From positions 1 to 8,842 of the forward strand of contig ONVR01000117.1 of the NCBI GenBank assembly GCA_900321335.1: 8,842 bases of DNA, in the 5' to 3' direction. The position numbers and the translations under genes were made by a program. Source of the stretch: an uncultured Eubacteriales bacterium (GTDB lineage Bacteria > Bacillota > Clostridia > Oscillospirales > Oscillospiraceae). Below, in pieces: positions 6,754 through 8,842 of the stretch; positions within the stretch are counted from its first letter, which is position 1, and each line of letters opens with the position of its first letter. Under the pieces are notes generated by a model, which ran no database searches, was not told the origin of the DNA, and saw nothing but the letters and a program-made list of their open reading frames with translations.

Positions 6754-6779
6754 GTATCACCAGTTCGGCCCGGTGTCAA
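6751..6779 (-). promoter_or_regulatory. Sigma-A promoter of the T-box / cysS operon
   Basis: On the minus strand a perfect -35 TTGACA (6779-6774) is followed after 17 bases by a -10 TACTAT (6756-6751). Several overlapping -10-like hexamers follow in the A/T-rich stretch. Transcription should begin near 6744, just before stem I of the T-box. The -35 box lies 22 bases past the stop of the upstream 118-aa gene. Confidence 0.85.
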
Positions 6780-6787
6780 TCGTTTTC

Positions 6788-6817
6788 CCGGCAAAGGCCC
6801 TCAGGGCCTCCCGCCGG
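6788..6817 (-). other. GC-rich hairpin spanning the stop codon of the 118-aa gene
   Basis: On the minus strand CCGGC pairs with GCCGG outside, and AGGCCC pairs with GGGCCT inside, with the TGA stop codon as the 3-base loop. No T-tract follows (the next bases read GAAAACG), so it is not a convincing intrinsic terminator. It may protect the 3' end, or it may let transcription pass into the cysS region. Confidence 0.45.
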
Positions 6818-7157
6818 AGATCTCCTCCGGCAGGAAGCGGAGCTCCTCCACGGTGACGCCCCGGGCGCTGACGGACAGCCGGAGCCGCACCCAGGCGCCG
6901 GGCAGCTCCAGAAGAGCCGCCGGGGCGGTGCACCGGTGGCGGCAGACCCGCTTTTCCCGGCCCCGGGCAAAGCGCAGGCGGTAGCTCTCGTTTACCCAGG
7001 CCCGGCACAGGGCCCCGCTTTTCGTCAGAAAGCGGCAGGCGGCGTAAGCCAGGGTGTCCCGCTCCAGTCCCGCCGGAGCGCCGGCGACGGTCATGTTTTT
7101 GGCGGCCTCGACGGCGCAGCTTCTGGCGCCGTAGCCCGTTCCCACAGTCATTTTCAT
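6801..7157 (-). CDS. Unrecognised 118-aa protein with CxxxC motif
   Basis: I do not recognise a family. The case for a real gene is an ATG at 7157 preceded by GGGAGGAA with 9 bases from GGAGG to ATG, a consensus promoter and leader upstream, and G/C-rich third codon positions like its neighbours. The protein has five cysteines (C14, C41, C51, C72, C76), including CRHRC (72-76). It has a basic middle section (about 57-76) and a C-terminal half with alternating hydrophobic residues (LLELPGAWVRLRLSVSA) that looks like beta strands. There is no signal peptide or membrane span. It ends 22 bases before the -35 box of the cysS promoter and runs in the same direction, with no clear terminator between. 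Other frames across this interval lack a ribosome binding site. A small lineage-specific cytoplasmic protein is most likely. Confidence 0.72.
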   Translation of the reverse strand: MKMTVGTGYGARSCAVEAAKNMTVAGAPAGLERDTLAYAACRFLTKSGALCRAWVNESYRLRFARGREKRVCRHRCTAPAALLELPGAWVRLRLSVSARGVTVEELRFLPEEISGGRP

Positions 7158-7299
7158 CGGTCATTTCCTCCCTGAAAGTATTTTTCGGGTCTTTCGCGGG
7201 CGTTTGGGCAAAAGAAAAAACACTACCCCCGCAAACCCTCAGCCTGCGATTCATAGTGTTTGGAAATGACCCCGTATTTGCCCTGTCCGGGCATCCGGG
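7158..7299 (-). promoter_or_regulatory. Structured 5' leader, possible attenuator or riboswitch (no known class recognised)
   Basis: The interval between the transcription start near 7299 and the 118-aa gene is about 142 bases and is rich in pairing. A 5' hairpin has an outer CCCG/CGGG helix (7299-7296 with 7274-7271) and an inner TGCCC/GGGCA helix (7293-7289 with 7283-7279). A full terminator follows at 7261-7210. GGGCAAA (7283-7277) is also perfectly complementary to TTTGCCC (7212-7206), which overlaps the end of the T-tract. A long-range pairing could thus compete with both the 5' hairpin and termination. This is the layout of a switch, but the competing folds are my reading, not computed. 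If most transcripts stop at the terminator, the product would be a small RNA of about 90 bases. Confidence 0.55.
7210..7261 (-). terminator. Intrinsic terminator inside the leader of the 118-aa gene
   Basis: On the minus strand AAACACTA (7261-7254) pairs perfectly with TAGTGTTT (7225-7218). An internal loop and an upper helix CGCAGG/TTTGCG (7248-7243 with 7235-7230, two wobbles) complete the stem. The T-rich run TTTTTTCTTTT (7220-7210) follows directly. It lies between a consensus promoter and the gene, so it must either be regulated or end a small RNA. Confidence 0.85.
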
Positions 7300-7305
7300 A
7301 ACTTC

Positions 7306-7333
7306 ATTATACGCAAAAAGCCCCGTTTGTCAA
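7306..7333 (-). promoter_or_regulatory. Perfect-consensus sigma-A promoter driving the leader and 118-aa gene
   Basis: On the minus strand TTGACA (7333-7328) and TATAAT (7311-7306) are separated by 16 bases. Both hexamers match consensus exactly, making this the best promoter in the window. Transcription should start near 7299. It is divergent from the rimP promoter, with about 30 bases between the two -35 boxes. Confidence 0.92.
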
Positions 7334-7363
7334 GACTTTTTCTCAATTTGCCGCAAAAAACTG

Positions 7364-7392
7364 TTGCATTTGCTTTTATGAAGTGGTATAGT
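7364..7392 (+). promoter_or_regulatory. Promoter of the rimP-nusA operon
   Basis: A -10 TATAGT (7387-7392) with an extended -10 TGG just before it follows a weaker -35 TTGCAT (7364-7369) at a 17-base spacing. Transcription should start near 7399, giving a leader of about 105 bases before rimP. The extended -10 compensates for the poor -35. Confidence 0.75.
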
Positions 7393-7419
7393 AGCTACAG
7401 TAATCAGAAGTGTTGACTT

Positions 7420-7449
7420 GAGTGGGTATCGATTCCCACTCTTATTTTT
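7420..7449 (+). terminator. Terminator-like attenuator hairpin in the rimP-nusA leader
   Basis: GAGTGGG (7420-7426) pairs perfectly with CCCACTC (7435-7441) around an 8-base loop and is followed by TTATTTTT (7442-7449). It lies about 20 bases after the predicted start and well before the first gene, so it cannot terminate an upstream gene and is likely an attenuator. A seven-pair stem with an imperfect T-run is the type of weak terminator that NusA stimulates. I recall reports of NusA autoregulating its own operon in Bacillus subtilis by leader termination; the parallel here is inference. Confidence 0.7.
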
Positions 7450-7468
7450 GCGATTTTACGTGAAACTA

Positions 7469-7486
7469 CCGCCTCTTTCGGGGCGG
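7469..7486 (+). promoter_or_regulatory. Hairpin beside the rimP ribosome binding site
   Basis: CCGCCTC (7469-7475) pairs with GGGGCGG (7480-7486), including one wobble, around a TTTC loop. It ends 5 bases before AGGAG (7492-7496), the rimP ribosome binding site. It may hold that site open or modulate ribosome access. No T-tract follows, so it is not a terminator. Confidence 0.55.
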
Positions 7487-7503
7487 ACGGCAGGAGAAAA
7501 AAC

Positions 7504-7959
7504 ATGAGCAAAATAACAGATATCGTCACAGAATTGGCCCGGCCCGTGGTCCAGCAGGCCGGCTGTGAGCTCTGGGACGTGGAGTACGTCAAGGAGGCCG
7601 GTCAGTGGTTTCTGCGGGTGTACATCGACAAGGACGGCGGGGTGAGCATCGACGACTGCGAGGCCGTCAGCCGTGCCCTGGACCCCGTTCTGGACGAGCG
7701 CGACCCCATCGAGACCAGCTATACCTTTGAGGTGTCCTCCGCCGGCGCGGAGCGCTCCCTGAAGCGGCCCTCGGATTTCGAGCGCTTTCTGGGCAGCTTT
7801 GTGGAGGTCCGCCTGTACAAGGCCCGGGACGGCGTCAAGGAGTTCACCGGGGATCTGGCGGGCTATGAGGACGGGGCCGTGACCATCGAGCAAAACGGCC
7901 GGCGCGTCACCTTTGCCAAAGGCGAGGTCGCCAACGTGCGGCTTCGGATCAGACTGTAA
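7504..7959 (+). CDS. rimP: Ribosome maturation factor RimP (151 aa)
   Basis: RimP assists assembly of the 30S ribosomal subunit in the cytoplasm. The protein shows the N-terminal alpha/beta domain with CELWDVEYVKEAGQWFLRVYIDKDGGVSIDDCEAVSRALD (21-60) and the YTFEVSSAG motif (73-81). The SH3-like C-terminal domain follows, starting around 95 (LGSFVEVRLYKA). The family usually has EVSSPG; here Ala80 replaces the Pro, a mild variation. Length is typical of the family. The ATG at 7504 follows AGGAG at 7 bases. nusA follows after 29 bases, the standard rimP-nusA order that usually leads into ylxR and infB beyond the window. Expression is probably subject to the leader attenuator upstream. Confidence 0.97.
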   Translation: MSKITDIVTELARPVVQQAGCELWDVEYVKEAGQWFLRVYIDKDGGVSIDDCEAVSRALDPVLDERDPIETSYTFEVSSAGAERSLKRPSDFERFLGSFVEVRLYKARDGVKEFTGDLAGYEDGAVTIEQNGRRVTFAKGEVANVRLRIRL

Positions 7960-7988
7960 CGAGAAAGAAATTCGGAGGGAAAAATGCG

Positions 7989-8842
7989 ATGAATGCGGAG
8001 TTTTTTGATGCCATTGCCCAGCTGGAAAGCGAAAAGGGGATCCCCCAGCAGTACATGCTGGAAAAGATCGAGCAGGCCCTGCTGGCCGCGCTGAGAAAGG
8101 ATAATCCCGCGGCGGCCGAGTGCGCCGTGGTGGACGTGGATCCCGAAAAAAAGAAGATTGAGATGTACATTCAGAAAGAGGTCGTGGAGGACGTTTTCGA
8201 CTCCGAGGTGGAGCTTTCCCTGGAGGAGGCCCACGCCATGGACGTGAATCTGGAGCTGGGGGACAAGGTCAACTTCCCCGTGGAGACAAAGAAATTCGGC
8301 CGCATCGCCGCCCAGGCCGCCAAGCAGGTCATCATCCAGGGCATCCGGGAGGCCGAGCGCAGCATGGTCTACAACGAGTTCACCTCCAAGGAGCACGAGA
8401 TCCTCACCGGTGTGATCCACCGCATCGACCCCACCAGCGGCAATATCAGCATGAAGATCAGCTCCAACTCTGAGTACACCGACGCCCTGCTGCTGCGCAG
8501 CGAGCGCATCGCTACGGAGACCCTCCGGGAGGGCGACCGGCTGAAGGTCTACGTCATCGAGGTCCGCAAGACCCCCAGAGGGCCTCAGGTCCTCATCTCC
8601 CGGACCCACCCCGGCCTGGTCAAGCGCCTGTTTGAGCTGGAGGTCCCCGAAATCTTCGACGGCGTCGTCCAGATCAACAGCATCGCCCGGGAGGCGGGCA
8701 GCCGCACCAAGATCGCCGTGTCCTCCGAAAATCCCGACGTGGATCCCATCGGCGCCTGTGTCGGCCCCAAGGGCGGCCGCGTGTCCGCCGTGGTGGAGGA
8801 GCTGGGCGGCGAGAAGATCGACATCGCCAAGTACAGCGAGGA
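7989..8842 (+). CDS. nusA: Transcription termination/antitermination factor NusA, 5' part (284 codons, truncated by window end)
   Basis: NusA binds RNA polymerase and nascent RNA to promote pausing, termination and antitermination. The N-terminal polymerase-binding domain (about 1-130) starts MNAEFFDAIAQLESEKGI. The S1 domain follows (about 137-203: EILTGVIHRID...GPQVLISRTHPG). The first KH domain (about 230-284) contains RTKIAVSS, VDPIGACVGPKGGRV with the GxxG loop G259-PK-G262, and GEKIDIAKYSE. The second KH domain is cut off. The ATG at 7989 follows GGAGG at 10 bases. An earlier ATG at 7984 is closer to that site but opens only ATG-CGA-TGA, whose stop overlaps the nusA start region. The gene lies 29 bases after rimP with no terminator or promoter between, so the two are co-transcribed. 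Confidence 0.97.
   Translation, partial: MNAEFFDAIAQLESEKGIPQQYMLEKIEQALLAALRKDNPAAAECAVVDVDPEKKKIEMYIQKEVVEDVFDSEVELSLEEAHAMDVNLELGDKVNFPVETKKFGRIAAQAAKQVIIQGIREAERSMVYNEFTSKEHEILTGVIHRIDPTSGNISMKISSNSEYTDALLLRSERIATETLREGDRLKVYVIEVRKTPRGPQVLISRTHPGLVKRLFELEVPEIFDGVVQINSIAREAGSRTKIAVSSENPDVDPIGACVGPKGGRVSAVVEELGGEKIDIAKYSE

Noticed and set aside
6757..7254. 165-codon minus-strand frame overlapping the 118-aa gene
   Set aside because: Its ATG lies inside the terminator hairpin, it has no ribosome binding site, and after about residue 38 it is a frameshifted Arg/Gly/Pro-rich reading of the 118-aa gene.
7277..7286. ACAGGGCAAA on the minus strand, as in cyclic di-GMP-I (GEMM) riboswitches
   Set aside because: The second conserved GEMM segment (GACGCAAAGCC type) and the paired receptor helix are missing downstream, so the match is taken as coincidence.
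7413..7441. TTGACT as a second -35 box for rimP
   Set aside because: The position 17 bases downstream reads CCACTC, inside the hairpin, with no -10-like hexamer.
7863..8609. 248-codon minus-strand frame opposite rimP and nusA
   Set aside because: It is the antisense shadow of nusA. It has no ribosome binding site or recognisable domain, while NusA S1 and KH motifs are clear on the plus strand.
1..8842. CRISPR arrays, insertion sequences, tRNA or rRNA genes, phage or toxin-antitoxin genes
   Set aside because: I looked for direct repeats with regular spacers, transposase motifs, terminal inverted repeats and tRNA T-loop signatures and saw none. Apart from the structured leaders the window is core chromosome.

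Overview
The window looks like a chromosomal core region of a high-GC, Gram-positive anaerobe of the Clostridia. The Oscillospirales/Ruminococcaceae gut lineage is my best guess. The basis is a cysteine T-box, a PolA whose 3'-5' exonuclease site is degenerate, strong GGAGG ribosome binding sites, consensus sigma-A promoters, a rimP-nusA pair, and a strong G/C preference at third codon positions. The assignment is inferred from gene content, not from a phylogeny.

Minus-strand block. A promoter (6751-6779) and a cysteine-specific T-box leader (6519-6744) precede five tightly packed genes read right to left: cysS (5082-6488), a DUF1638-family gene (4399-5097), polA (1706-4369), rimI (1272-1709) and tsaD (245-1261). 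Junctions are a 16-bp overlap, a 29-bp gap, a 4-bp ATGA overlap and a 10-bp gap. A strong intrinsic terminator (194-229) closes the unit. Cys-tRNA charging may therefore gate expression of DNA polymerase I, a probable ribosomal-protein acetyltransferase and the t6A enzyme as well as CysRS.

Left edge (1-244). Beyond the tsaD terminator is a separate minus-strand promoter (130-158) and the 5' end of another gene (1-63). Its first codons resemble an AMP-forming acyl-CoA synthetase-type enzyme, but a TGA stands where I expect a Trp codon, so it may be a pseudogene or contain a sequence error.

Central divergent region (6757-7503). A perfect-consensus sigma-A promoter (7306-7333, minus) drives a structured leader with an intrinsic terminator (7210-7261), followed by an unrecognised 118-aa Cys-containing protein (6801-7157). 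This is the least explained part of the window. The leader looks like an attenuator, an unrecognised riboswitch, or a roughly 90-nt small RNA.

Right block (plus strand). A promoter (7364-7392), a leader with a terminator-like hairpin (7420-7449) and a second hairpin next to the ribosome binding site precede rimP (7504-7959) and the first 284 codons of nusA (7989 to the window end).
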